Shown: one piece after another, positions 44,795 to 53,931 of the stretch
Position numbering within the stretch: position 1 is the stretch's first letter
Layout of the letters: every line of letters begins with the position of its first letter
Source of the DNA: Caryophanales bacterium
GTDB taxonomy: Bacteria > Bacillota_I > Bacilli_A > RF39 > UBA660
Length of the DNA stretch: 64,000 bases
Reading direction: 5' to 3'
NCBI GenBank assembly: GCA_016282375.1
Contig: JAEEKI010000014.1
Coordinates: 1 to 64,000, forward strand
The notes under the pieces: model-generated
Told to the model about the DNA's origin: nothing
The model's input: only the letters and a program-made list of their open reading frames with translations
Databases searched by the model: none
Position numbers and translations under genes: made by a program

Positions 44795-45991
44795 CTAATA
44801 TGCCATTAAAGGAACGTTTTTAGGATCTAACCCACTATCAGTTAATACTTTAATAGCATCATTTAATTCTACTAAATTATATTTTATTAAAACACTTGGG
44901 TTTAAATACATATCTTGAGGTGTCTTACCAATATTAATTAGTCTATCTATTTTTTGACCAAGTTCTTTATCATACATTAATTCAATATTATCATTGAAAA
45001 TATCCTTAGATATACCATAATCAGCTAATCTTCGAATATTACTTGTAAATACATCACGATCAAAATTATCAAGCATCTTTTGCATGTCACTAGTTGTAAA
45101 GTCTAATTCATCAAAAGAATTGCTGCGTAAGAAATCTAACAACTCATCTTTACTAGTTTTTGGCTCATTTTCAACAGGAATAGTAGGAACACTAATCATT
45201 GATACTTCTTCATCGACTTTAAGAGGTTCTTCGTTTGATTCTTGAATTAACGGTTTGCTTTCCTCTTCTTTAGTTTCATTCATTTTGCGAGAACTCCTTG
45301 TTTGTTCTCTCAACTCATTAGCAAAGTCATTTACTTGTCTTGTTGTTTCACTTTTTTGACTATAATTACTATCATACTCAAATAACCCATCTTCAGGGAA
45401 CATTAGTAATTTCGCAGCTTCTCTTTGCTCTTCTTCAGAAAAATCAAATTTAGCAAGTAATGATGTTAATTCATCACGAGTAATATTAATGTTAGAATTT
45501 AGTGCTAATTCAATATATTTATTTAATCTTTCTTGATTAGAAATAGCTTCATCGCGGCGAATACCCAATTCTTCGATTTTGGTAATTGCCTCATTCATTT
45601 CATCTTCAACTTTAACAAGTTCTTCACCAGCACCTTTTTTCTCTCTAGCTACTTTATCTAAAGTTTCAGGTAATCTTTCATCAACTTTTTTACGAAGGTC
45701 TTCTGGATCAAAGTCAATATTTAAATGACTAATGACATTAGCAAATTGTTCTTTGTTGATAGTACTTAAGGCCATTTGTAACTTAGCGCCTTCGTCGGCA
45801 AGAACACTTTCTTCAGAAGCTAAACTATTAATTTTAGATTGCAATTCAGATTTTAAAACACTCGTCCGATTCTTAGTTTCTACTGCTTCTTCTCTTTCTT
45901 TTTCCATTGAAAGAAGAACTATACTATCCTTACCCCGAAGATTGTATAATTTGTCTAGTAAACTCGTCATTTCTGCATTCAATACTTTCAT
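44795..45991 (-). CDS. coiled-coil protein with C-terminal mTERF-like helical repeats
   Basis: The protein is about 398 residues. A long coiled coil at residues 1-170 is followed by a short helical domain, a Glu/Ser/Pro-rich linker (about 215-285), and a C-terminal region of helical units of about 30 residues. Those units read like L-A-D-Y-G-I-S-K-D-I-F-N-D-N and L-I-N-I-G-K-T-P-Q-D-M-Y, similar to the 43562 protein. The start is the ATG at 45991, five bases behind AAGGGTGAT; a TTG two codons earlier is too close. First gene of the operon; cytoplasmic; function unknown. Confidence 0.7.
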   Translation of the reverse strand: MKVLNAEMTSLLDKLYNLRGKDSIVLLSMEKEREEAVETKNRTSVLKSELQSKINSLASEESVLADEGAKLQMALSTINKEQFANVISHLNIDFDPEDLRKKVDERLPETLDKVAREKKGAGEELVKVEDEMNEAITKIEELGIRRDEAISNQERLNKYIELALNSNINITRDELTSLLAKFDFSEEEQREAAKLLMFPEDGLFEYDSNYSQKSETTRQVNDFANELREQTRSSRKMNETKEEESKPLIQESNEEPLKVDEEVSMISVPTIPVENEPKTSKDELLDFLRSNSFDELDFTTSDMQKMLDNFDRDVFTSNIRRLADYGISKDIFNDNIELMYDKELGQKIDRLINIGKTPQDMYLNPSVLIKYNLVELNDAIKVLTDSGLDPKNVPLMAY

Positions 45992-46121
45992 CTGCAATCA
46001 CCCTTTATTATGAAATAATTATATCACTACTATGACTATGTTGTAAATACGAAATCTACTTAAGTCATATGAACTAATCATCAAAAAAAGAACTGAATAT
46101 ACTAATCTGAAAGGTGTTTAT

Positions 46122-46705
46122 ATGAGAAAAAAAATTTTTTTTAAATTATTAATAATTCTGATTGTATTGATAATCTTTATATCTCTTCCTTTTAAACGTC
46201 AAAAAGTTGAAAAGAAGGAAACCAAAATAACTGTTGGGGAAGTAACCCATTCTGTATTTTATACTCCACTGTATGTTGCGATAGAAAAAGGATACTTTCA
46301 AGATAATAATCTTAAAATTCGTCTTAATCTAATAAGTGGTGCCGACAAGGTATCGGCGGCTGTTTTATCAGGAGATGTGCAAATCGGTTTTGCGGGAGCT
46401 GAAAGTGCTATCTACGTATACAAAAACGGTGAAAAAGATTATTTACAAATATTCAGTGGACTTACAAAAAGAGATGGTCAATTTATACTATCAAGGGAAA
46501 AAGAAGATAATTTTACTCTTAATAGTTTAATTGGCAAAGAAATAATTGTTGGTCGACAAGGCGGAATGCCTGCGCTAAATTTTCTTAACGCTCTTAAAAA
46601 TGCTGGTATTAATCAAGAAGATATTAATATCAACTATAGTATTGATTTTGCAGCATTATCTGGTGCCTTCATTGGTAACATTGGCGATTATGTGAATCTA
46701 TTTGA
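46122..46705 (+). pseudogene. 5' part of an NMT1/SsuA-type ABC substrate-binding protein gene, split by element insertion
   Basis: The first 194 codons encode an N-terminal membrane/signal segment and the SBP start I-T-V-G-E-V-T-H-S-V-F-Y-T-P-L-Y-V-A. They continue through G-D-V-Q-I-G-F-A-G to G-N-I-G-D-Y-V-N-L-F. From 46704 the frame enters the inserted element and reads 20 foreign codons to a stop at 46766. The missing part is found at 62733-63137. Joined at GA, the gene encodes 328 residues, the usual family length. Family members bind sulfonates, nitrate, bicarbonate or pyrimidine precursors; the ligand here is unknown. AAAGGTG precedes the ATG. Confidence 0.88.
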
Positions 46706-46727
46706 TGATAGTGCAACAATAATAAAT
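46690..46727. other. attL (left junction of the integrative element)
   Basis: Host sequence ...GTGAATCTATTT meets the GA core at 46704-46705. Element sequence follows: a 7-base spacer TGATAGT, then the arm GCAACAATAATAAAT (46713-46727). This arm is the exact reverse complement of the arm at the right end (62711-62725). Confidence 0.85.
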
Positions 46728-46728
46728 A

Positions 46729-46762
46729 AAAAAAGATATGTTTCATACATATCTTCTATTTT
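46729..46762 (-). terminator. terminator after aguC
   Basis: AAGATATG / CATATCTT has a 7-base loop and A/T runs on both sides. On the minus strand it ends the pot-agu operon just inside the left end of the element. Confidence 0.8.
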
Positions 46763-47676
46763 TTAATAATGGTCGCTGATTGACCTTGCAATGCTCCCTC
46801 AAGATTATTTAAAGCCGTAATAATAGCAGTATTTCCCGTTGCTTCCACAAAATTAATTGCAGCTTGAACTTTAGGTAGCATGCTTCCTTTAGCAAATTGT
46901 TTTTCGTTAATATATTTTTTCATTTGCGCTACAGTCGCTACGCCAATATTTTGAGCATCTTTCGTATTATAATTAATTTGCGCTTGCTTAACATTAGTTA
47001 AAATAATTAATTTATCAGCTTTTAATTTACTGGCCATCAAAGAACACAATAAGTCTTTATCAATGACAGCAGGCATTCCTTTAAAACTATCTGAAGATAC
47101 GGGAATACCTCCACCACCACCAGCAATAACAATATGACCCGTTTCTAATAAGTCTTTAATAGTTTGAATTTCCACAATATCGATAGGTTTAGGACTAGCT
47201 ACCACTTTGCGGTATCCTCTTCCGGCATCCTCGATATATGTTTCACCAGTCAAAGACATTAGTTTTTCAGCCGTTTTTTTGCTATAAAATGGTCCGATTG
47301 GTTTCGTTGGATTTTTAAAGGAAGGATCTTTTCTATCAACCACTACTTGGGTAATGATAGTAACAATCTTCTTTTTAATTTTCTCTTGTCTTAAGGCTTC
47401 CCTAATCCCTTTTTGTAAATGATAACCAATATAACCTTGACTCATTGCCGTACATTCTGGAAGTGGCATATAAGGAATATTCTCATTTTCATAACTGTCT
47501 TCAAAAGCTAGATTAATAATTCCAACTTGTGGTCCATTACCATGACCAATTATTACTTCATGGCCTTTTTTAATTAATGGAACAATATTTTTAACGGCTC
47601 TTTTAATTAATTTTTGTTGTTCTTTAGGATCGTTTCCTAAAGCATTACCGCCAAAAGCAATTACAATTCTACTCAT
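46756..47676 (-). CDS. aguC: carbamate kinase of the agmatine deiminase pathway
   Basis: The protein is 306 residues, an amino-acid-kinase fold with V-I-A-F-G-G-N-A-L at the N-terminus, H-G-N-G-P-Q-V-G and A-G-G-G-G-I-P-V. It uses carbamoyl phosphate and ADP to make ATP, CO2 and ammonia, the energy-yielding step of the pathway. It overlaps aguA by 8 bp. Placement after aguA marks it as the agmatine-pathway enzyme rather than arginine-pathway ArcC. Confidence 0.93.
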   Translation of the reverse strand: MSRIVIAFGGNALGNDPKEQQKLIKRAVKNIVPLIKKGHEVIIGHGNGPQVGIINLAFEDSYENENIPYMPLPECTAMSQGYIGYHLQKGIREALRQEKIKKKIVTIITQVVVDRKDPSFKNPTKPIGPFYSKKTAEKLMSLTGETYIEDAGRGYRKVVASPKPIDIVEIQTIKDLLETGHIVIAGGGGGIPVSSDSFKGMPAVIDKDLLCSLMASKLKADKLIILTNVKQAQINYNTKDAQNIGVATVAQMKKYINEKQFAKGSMLPKVQAAINFVEATGNTAIITALNNLEGALQGQSATIIKK

Positions 47677-48772
47677 GTCTTCTTGCCGGTACTTGTTGAG
47701 TTATACAATGAATGTTTCCTCCACCAAGTAATATCTCTCTAGCATAAATTGGTTCAATCTTACGGTCAGGATATAGTTTGCTTAGTAACTTAATGGCTTT
47801 TTCGTCATTTGGATCGCCAAAGATTGGTAAAGCAACAAATCCATTTCCCGTTAGATAATTGACATAACTTGCTGCTAGACGATCTCCTGCTTGTCTTGGT
47901 AAAGTTCCATCAACAGAGTCAACTCCTAAGCTTTCTTTCTTGGTAATTAAAATTGGTTTTGGGGTATATAATTTATGAATAACTAATTTTCTTCCCTTAG
48001 CATCCGTTACATTAGATAAATAATCATATGCTTCCTTACTAATTGCATATTGAGGATCTTTTTTGTCATCTGTCCAAGCAAGAACTACTTCACCTGGTTT
48101 AACAAATTGACAAATATTATCAACATGACCATTAGTTTCATCATTATAGATACCGCGAGGAATCCATAATACTTTTTCAGCATTTAGATATTCACATAAT
48201 TTCTTTTCAATTTCTTTTTTCTTCATTGATGGATTACGTCCAGGTGATAGTAAACATTCAGCCGTAGTTAAAACCGTCCCTTCACCATCAACATGAATTG
48301 AACCGCCCTCTAAGACAAAATCATCTAAACGGTAACGATCAGCACCCTCTAGTTCACACATTTTCATAGCAATTTTATCATCGCTATCCCATGGGAAATA
48401 TAAACCATCAACAAGGCCTCCCCATGCATTAAAGCACCAATCTACGCCTCTTAATTTACCTTTTTTATTAACTAAGAAAGTTGCTCCACAATCTCTTACC
48501 CAAGAGTCATCATTGGACATTTCAACAACTCGAACTTTAGGATTAAGTTGTTCACGAGCGTTACAATATTGATTTTTACTAACAATTACTGTCATAGGTT
48601 CATATTTAGCAATTGTATTAGCAACTTCTGTAAAAACCTTTTGGGCTGGTTTAGCACCATTACGCCAATTATCTGGTCTTTCCGGCCAAATCATATAACA
48701 GCCATCATGAGGTTCAAACTCACCAGGCATCCAAAAACCATCTTGTTTTGGCGTCGTATTCAATTTTTTCAT
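47669..48772 (-). CDS. aguA: agmatine deiminase
   Basis: The protein is 367 residues and a member of the guanidino-group-modifying superfamily. Visible motifs are [37 protein letters not shown] and the catalytic Cys in [12 protein letters not shown] near residue 357. It hydrolyses agmatine to N-carbamoylputrescine and ammonia. AAAGGG precedes the ATG. Confidence 0.96.
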   Translation of the reverse strand: MKKLNTTPKQDGFWMPGEFEPHDGCYMIWPERPDNWRNGAKPAQKVFTEVANTIAKYEPMTVIVSKNQYCNAREQLNPKVRVVEMSNDDSWVRDCGATFLVNKKGKLRGVDWCFNAWGGLVDGLYFPWDSDDKIAMKMCELEGADRYRLDDFVLEGGSIHVDGEGTVLTTAECLLSPGRNPSMKKKEIEKKLCEYLNAEKVLWIPRGIYNDETNGHVDNICQFVKPGEVVLAWTDDKKDPQYAISKEAYDYLSNVTDAKGRKLVIHKLYTPKPILITKKESLGVDSVDGTLPRQAGDRLAASYVNYLTGNGFVALPIFGDPNDEKAIKLLSKLYPDRKIEPIYAREILLGGGNIHCITQQVPARRHE

Positions 48773-48798
48773 ATGTTAATTCCCTTTCTAATCTTAGA

Positions 48799-48823
48799 AG
48801 GAATCCCTATTTAGGATTCCTTT
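48799..48823 (-). promoter_or_regulatory. intercistronic hairpin between aguD and aguA
   Basis: AAGGAATCC / GGATTCCTT has a 7-base loop. In the minus-strand transcript it is not followed by a strong U tract, so it is more likely an RNA-stability or partial-attenuation hairpin than a full terminator. On the opposite strand five T follow it. Confidence 0.5.
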
Positions 48824-48826
48824 TTA

Positions 48827-50230
48827 TTATTTATTTTCTTTAATTCTTGCTACAAGTACCTCTTCACAAATAAATGATAATATAACACCAGCAAATAATG
48901 GAATATTACCACTGATATAATCTCGACTAAAATCACCAAATAATGTAAAGATAACACCAGCTATTAAGATAATAAATGGTACCCAAGAGGCAACCTTAAT
49001 TGCAAAATCTCCACCTGGTACTTTATAAGGTCTATTAGCATCTGGATCAGTTTTTCTAAGTTTTAAGAATGCTAAGAACATTGGAACATAACTTACTAAT
49101 AACGTAATCCAACTTAGACAGAAGAATAAACTAAACCCTGCACCAAAGTCTTCACTAATAGTATTTGCAATTGCTCCAAAAATAACTATTCCTGTTGCAA
49201 CAATTCCATTAATAATAGCTGCCTTATACGGAACACCTTCTTTATTTACTTTCGTAAAGGCTTTTGGCATACTACCATCTTCAGCGGCATATTTAGCAAC
49301 AGCATTTACACCAAATGACCAAGAAGCAATATTGGCAATAAATGTATAAATAAACATAATGCCACAAACGATTACTAACGGTTTAATAAAGCTTGCAGAA
49401 ATACCTACACTAGTAAATAAAGAATTTAAAACATCAACAACGATTTCTGCTCCAGCACCAATCCAATCTTCATTAGCCTCAAGAGCAATATTGAATCCTG
49501 TAGCAGGTAACACATAGAAGATGGCCATTAATAAACCACCAATAATTAAGGCTTTTGGAATATCCTTTTTAGGATTATCCATATCATTTGTCCATGTACC
49601 TACTACTTCAAATCCCATGAAGTTAAATAAGATAATAGAAATAAATGATAAATTTTCTAGACTAAATTCTGGAATTAAATCTTTAAAACTAGTAACTGGA
49701 TTAGCACTTTGTCCAGTTTTAATAAAAGAATAGATACCTAAAATACCAATTCCTAATAGTAAAATAATTTTAAAGGCTGTTCCAATATTAACAACTTCTT
49801 TACTTTCTCCAACTCTTTTAGTTCCTAAGAAAGTAACAAGCCAAATATAAGCAAGTTGTAAGCCAAGTATAGCCCAAATGCTTAATTCAATATCAAACAT
49901 TCCGGCAATAATATCTGTTACGGCTACAGCTAGTGAAGCAATCCATAATGGGAAATTAATCCAATAATTCCATGCTACACGGCCTGCCCATTTGGGTCCA
50001 AATGCTTTCTTAACCCAATCATATAGTCCACCTTCACTTTGATAAGTGGTACCCAGTTCAGCAGAAATCATACCATATGGTAAGCAGAATGCTACTAATA
50101 ATAAAATCCACCAAAAATATTGTGTATTACCAATCGCAGCGGTGGGCATAACAGATTCACAAACTAGGGTTAAACAAACAGTACCTAGAATGGCATCCAT
50201 TAATCTAAATTTTTTCTTTCCTTCTTTCAT
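48827..50230 (-). CDS. aguD: APC-family agmatine/putrescine antiporter
   Basis: The protein is 467 residues with about 12 membrane helices, an amino acid-polyamine-organocation permease. Early G-L-Y-D-W-V-K-K-A-F-G and the central F-N-F-M-G-F-E-V-V-G-T-W match the AguD/YjeM-like branch. In Lactococcus and Enterococcus AguD exchanges agmatine for putrescine. Its position between aguB and aguA is the same here. AAGGG precedes the ATG. Confidence 0.88.
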   Translation of the reverse strand: MKEGKKKFRLMDAILGTVCLTLVCESVMPTAAIGNTQYFWWILLLVAFCLPYGMISAELGTTYQSEGGLYDWVKKAFGPKWAGRVAWNYWINFPLWIASLAVAVTDIIAGMFDIELSIWAILGLQLAYIWLVTFLGTKRVGESKEVVNIGTAFKIILLLGIGILGIYSFIKTGQSANPVTSFKDLIPEFSLENLSFISIILFNFMGFEVVGTWTNDMDNPKKDIPKALIIGGLLMAIFYVLPATGFNIALEANEDWIGAGAEIVVDVLNSLFTSVGISASFIKPLVIVCGIMFIYTFIANIASWSFGVNAVAKYAAEDGSMPKAFTKVNKEGVPYKAAIINGIVATGIVIFGAIANTISEDFGAGFSLFFCLSWITLLVSYVPMFLAFLKLRKTDPDANRPYKVPGGDFAIKVASWVPFIILIAGVIFTLFGDFSRDYISGNIPLFAGVILSFICEEVLVARIKENK

Positions 50231-50243
50231 AAATTACCCTTCT

Positions 50244-51212
50244 TTATTCATTACATTTTTCAATAACTTCTTCTGTTTTTCCTAAGAAATATACTAATAA
50301 ACCACGCATTGCAGTTAATCGATTCTCCGCTTCATCAAAGCAAATTGAAATAACTGGATCATCCATGACTTCATCAGTTACTTCTTCACCACGTGTTGCA
50401 GGTAAGCAATGCATGAATTTAGCATGTGGCGCACACTTTTTCATCATGTCCATTGATACTTGATATTTCGGATAGAAAATCTTCATTCTCTCTTCTTTTG
50501 GCATTTCTGATTCATAAAGTCCATACCACACATCGGTATAAATAAAATCAGCATCCTTTAAAGCTTCTTCTTCATTATCAGTAATTAAATAACTACCTCC
50601 ACTGACTTTACAATTCTCTTCTAAAATATCTAAGTACTCGCCCCTTAATTGGAAATCTTTAGGACCAAAATGAACAAAATGTCCACCCATCTTTGTAATC
50701 ATCATTCCTAAGGAAGCACATACTTGAGTTGCATCTCCAACAAAGACAACTTTTAAATCTTCGACTTTTTTACCCTCTGGCATATGCTCAAAGATGGTAA
50801 TAATGTCTCCCATTTCTTGTGTTGGATGGTTAAAATCACTCATACCATTAATTACTGGAACTGTTGCATATTTTGCTAAGTCAGTAATGGTTTGATGTGA
50901 AATAACTCTTGCCATTATAATATCAGTTAGTCTTGAAAGCACAATGGCAGTGTCTTTCATACTCTCATGTTTGCCCAGTTGAATTTGACCAGGTGCTAAA
51001 TACTGAGCATGCCCACCAAGTTGAGTCATAGCCGTTTCAAAAGAAACACGGGTTCTAGTTGATGGTTGTTCAAAAATCATACCTAATGTTTTATGATATA
51101 AAACATTTAGTACTTTTCCTGATTTTATGTGTTTTTTCATTAACAAACTAACATTAATAATGTCCAGTATTTGTTCCTTTGTAAAATCTTGGGTTGTAAT
51201 ATAGTCTTTCAC
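50244..51212 (-). CDS. aguB: putrescine carbamoyltransferase
   Basis: The protein is 322 residues, an ATCase/OTCase fold with the carbamoyl-P loop [17 protein letters not shown] and [15 protein letters not shown]. The blocks [10 protein letters not shown] and [10 protein letters not shown] are those of enterococcal putrescine, not ornithine, carbamoyltransferase. It phosphorolyses carbamoylputrescine to putrescine and carbamoyl phosphate. The start is GTG (51212), with AGGG eleven bases upstream. Family members usually have a longer C-terminal helix than the short end seen here. Confidence 0.93.
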   Translation of the reverse strand: MKDYITTQDFTKEQILDIINVSLLMKKHIKSGKVLNVLYHKTLGMIFEQPSTRTRVSFETAMTQLGGHAQYLAPGQIQLGKHESMKDTAIVLSRLTDIIMARVISHQTITDLAKYATVPVINGMSDFNHPTQEMGDIITIFEHMPEGKKVEDLKVVFVGDATQVCASLGMMITKMGGHFVHFGPKDFQLRGEYLDILEENCKVSGGSYLITDNEEEALKDADFIYTDVWYGLYESEMPKEERMKIFYPKYQVSMDMMKKCAPHAKFMHCLPATRGEEVTDEVMDDPVISICFDEAENRLTAMRGLLVYFLGKTEEVIEKCNE

Positions 51213-51275
51213 TTGTAAACTATCCCTACCTTTCTATAATCATTTTAACATATTCACATTGTGAAACTCAATCAC

Positions 51276-52286
51276 TTATTTTATTCTAGCCCATAATTTA
51301 TCAAACTTCCTTATCCCATTTTCACCATTTATTTCGCTGTTGGTTACGTATGATCCATTTTTTAAAATACTATTTAGTTCTGTATCTGAAAGATTAGAAA
51401 TGTTTTTATTGGTGCTAATATATGGATATTCATCAATGATTTTTTGAGCTACATCATCTTGAAGTAAGTAATCAATAAAAAGATAAGCATTATCTTGATT
51501 ATGACCATTTTTTACTAGTACATAATTATCCATACTAAGTGCATAGCCTTCTTTGGGATAAACTAATTGAATATTAGGATTTTCTTCTCTTGCTAAAATA
51601 CCTTCAGCATTCCATACTAAACCAATGTCTACTTCTTTAGATATTAAAAAAGTTTTAGGGCTATCACTATCAAAGGCTTTAACATTCTTCTTAAGATTCA
51701 TTAAAAATTCATAAGCATCCTCTAAGTGTTCATCACTAAAATCATTCATATTATAGCCAAATGATTGTAATGCAGCACCAATAACAATTCTTTGATCATC
51801 TAATAAGACAATATTATTTTGATATTCAGGATTTAATAAATCATTATAACCGGTAATATTATCATGGATATTTTCTGTATTAATAGCCAGTAACGTTGTA
51901 GCCATCAAAAAAGGTAATGAATACTCGTTATATTGATCATACTCTTGATTTAAGAATAAAGGATTGATATTACTATAATTAGTTAATTTACTTTTATCTA
52001 ATTTATCAATTAATCCTCTTTGTTTCATAACTTCAATCATATAGTCACTAGGAAAAATTAAATCATAAGTTCCCTCTTTCGAAGAGGATATTTTAGCAAG
52101 CAACTCTTCATTCGAAGAATATGTACCATAATTAACTTTAATATTATACTGTTTTTCAAAATCATGAATTACTTCGTCAGGTATATAACTTGTCCAGTTT
52201 AAAACATTTAGTTCTCGTGTCGTTTCTTTCGAACAACTACATGACATTAATAGTATTAATAATAACAGGATTATTTTTCTTTTCAT
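51276..52286 (-). CDS. potD: spermidine/putrescine-binding lipoprotein PotD
   Basis: The protein is 336 residues. A lipoprotein signal ends with a Cys-rich lipobox (M-S-C-S-C-S). The mature part is a polyamine-binding domain starting L-N-V-L-N-W-T-S-Y-I-P-D-E-V and including P-S-D-Y-M-I-E-V-M. It captures polyamine outside the membrane for PotABC and would be lipidated by Lgt. It overlaps potC by 4 bp. The gap of 63 bp to aguB has no clear terminator, so potABCD and aguBDAC are probably one transcript. Confidence 0.94.
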   Translation of the reverse strand: MKRKIILLLLILLMSCSCSKETTRELNVLNWTSYIPDEVIHDFEKQYNIKVNYGTYSSNEELLAKISSSKEGTYDLIFPSDYMIEVMKQRGLIDKLDKSKLTNYSNINPLFLNQEYDQYNEYSLPFLMATTLLAINTENIHDNITGYNDLLNPEYQNNIVLLDDQRIVIGAALQSFGYNMNDFSDEHLEDAYEFLMNLKKNVKAFDSDSPKTFLISKEVDIGLVWNAEGILAREENPNIQLVYPKEGYALSMDNYVLVKNGHNQDNAYLFIDYLLQDDVAQKIIDEYPYISTNKNISNLSDTELNSILKNGSYVTNSEINGENGIRKFDKLWARIK

Positions 52287-53077
52287 ACTTTGCCTCTTTT
52301 TTGAATACTTTTACTTTGAATATAGGTTATTGATACAAGTACAATTATGACTACCAAAAGCATTAAACTAGAAAGTGCATTAACATCAGGTGTTATTCCT
52401 GTTTTAATCATGGAATAGATTTTCAAAGGTAAGGTATTGCTACCAGGCCCAGCGGTAAAATAACTAATGACAACATCATCCAGTGATAATGTAAAGGCCA
52501 GCGTTCCTCCACTGATAACACCTGGCATAATAAGTGGCAGTGTAACATCAAAAAAAGTTCTTATCTTCCCAGCTCCCAAATCATAAGCCGCTTGTTCATA
52601 TGTTGGCGAAAGTTGTGTAAGAGTTGATCTAACACTCGTGATTACAAAAGGAATTGAAAAAGCAATATGGGATAGTATTAAAGTAAACATTCCTAAATTT
52701 AAATGAAAAAGTGTATAGACACTAAGTAAGGCAATACCTAAAACAATTTCTGGAATAACAATCGGGATATAGATTAATTTATTAACTAAATCTTTGCCTT
52801 TAAAATCATATTTTTGTAAGACAACAGCTGACATCGTACCAATAACTGTCGATACAGCGGTACTAACAACGGCAATAATCATCGTATTACGAAAAGCTTC
52901 GAGTAAGTCTTTGTTTTGAAATAATTTAGCATACCATTCAAAAGTAAAATGTGTGAATACTATATTCATCTTCGAAGCATTAAAAGAAAAAACAACGAGA
53001 ATAACAATTGGTAAATATAAAAATGTATAAACTAAAATAATAAAAAGATTACGTAGTGTTTTATTTTTCTTTTCCAT
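52283..53077 (-). CDS. potC: spermidine/putrescine ABC permease PotC
   Basis: The protein is 264 residues with six membrane helices and the ABC-permease EAA loop Y-E-Q-A-A-Y-D-L-G-A-G-K-I-R-T-F. The C-terminal half has S-L-D-D-V-V-I-S-Y-F-T-A-G-P-G, a PotC hallmark. It overlaps potB by one base and potD by four. Confidence 0.94.
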   Translation of the reverse strand: MEKKNKTLRNLFIILVYTFLYLPIVILVVFSFNASKMNIVFTHFTFEWYAKLFQNKDLLEAFRNTMIIAVVSTAVSTVIGTMSAVVLQKYDFKGKDLVNKLIYIPIVIPEIVLGIALLSVYTLFHLNLGMFTLILSHIAFSIPFVITSVRSTLTQLSPTYEQAAYDLGAGKIRTFFDVTLPLIMPGVISGGTLAFTLSLDDVVISYFTAGPGSNTLPLKIYSMIKTGITPDVNALSSLMLLVVIIVLVSITYIQSKSIQKRGKV

Positions 53078-53931
53078 TATAATCCTCCTAACTCATCTAG
53101 TTTTCCACCAATCTTCTTATAAATTCTGATAAGTAAGAAAGTAAAGACAATTAGGAAGATAGATATAGCGGCTCCAAATGGCCAGTTTCTAGCGGTTAAG
53201 AATTGATTCTTGATTAAATTACCTACAATCATTATTTTTCCCCCACCTAAAATATCAGAAATAAAGAAATAACCAATCGCAGGAATAAAAACCATTAATG
53301 ATCCATTAAATACACCTGCAAGGGTTTCTGGCACAATAATATGAATGAATCTTTTAATTTTATTAGCCCCTAAATCTTTCGCAGCATCAATAACCCGAGC
53401 ATCAATTTTACTAACAGCACTATAAACAGGTAAAATCATAAAAGGTAATAATGTATATACCATACCAATAATAATTCCTAAATTGTTATACATTAAGTTT
53501 AGTGGTTTATCTATAAGATTAAGACTACTTAAGGTCGTATTAACTACCCCACTTTTACGTAATAAAACAATCCATCCATAAGTTCTTATAAGAGAGTTTG
53601 TTAAAAAAGGAATCATAACTAGTTTAATTAATAAATTACGTTTGGTTTCGCTTTTGTCCATAAGAAAAATCGAAAACGGATAAGAAATACATATACAAAT
53701 AAATGTCGTTAATAAACCAATAATGAATGATTTTAATAATATTTTGATATATATAATATCAAAGATCATTAAGTAGTTTTCTAAAGTAAATTGGTACTCA
53801 ATACCTCCGAAAGAATCACTTTTTAAAAAACTTAAAAATAATACATAAACAATGGGAATTAAAATTAATAATAAACTATAAACAACCACTGGTAAGGTGA
53901 CGATAATCTGAAAGGCTTTTTTTCTATTCAT
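53077..53931 (-). CDS. potB: spermidine/putrescine ABC permease PotB
   Basis: The protein is about 284 residues with six membrane helices and an EAA loop (I-D-A-A-K-D-L-G-A-N-K-I-K-R-F). The motif R-T-Y-G-W-I-V-L-L is typical of PotB. The start is the ATG at 53931 behind AGGTGAT, overlapping the end of potA by 8 bp; a GTG three codons earlier overlaps the ribosome site. Confidence 0.94.
   Translation of the reverse strand: MNRKKAFQIIVTLPVVVYSLLLILIPIVYVLFLSFLKSDSFGGIEYQFTLENYLMIFDIIYIKILLKSFIIGLLTTFICICISYPFSIFLMDKSETKRNLLIKLVMIPFLTNSLIRTYGWIVLLRKSGVVNTTLSSLNLIDKPLNLMYNNLGIIIGMVYTLLPFMILPVYSAVSKIDARVIDAAKDLGANKIKRFIHIIVPETLAGVFNGSLMVFIPAIGYFFISDILGGGKIMIVGNLIKNQFLTARNWPFGAAISIFLIVFTFLLIRIYKKIGGKLDELGGL

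Noticed and set aside
48799..48823. Rho-independent terminator between aguD and aguA
   Set aside because: On the coding (minus) strand the stem is not followed by a T tract, and a stop here would cut the pathway in two. I list it as a hairpin of unknown effect.
50244..51212. Ornithine carbamoyltransferase (arginine pathway)
   Set aside because: The sequence blocks around the amine-binding side and the aguD-aguA-aguC neighbours match putrescine carbamoyltransferase; no arcA or other arginine-pathway gene is nearby.
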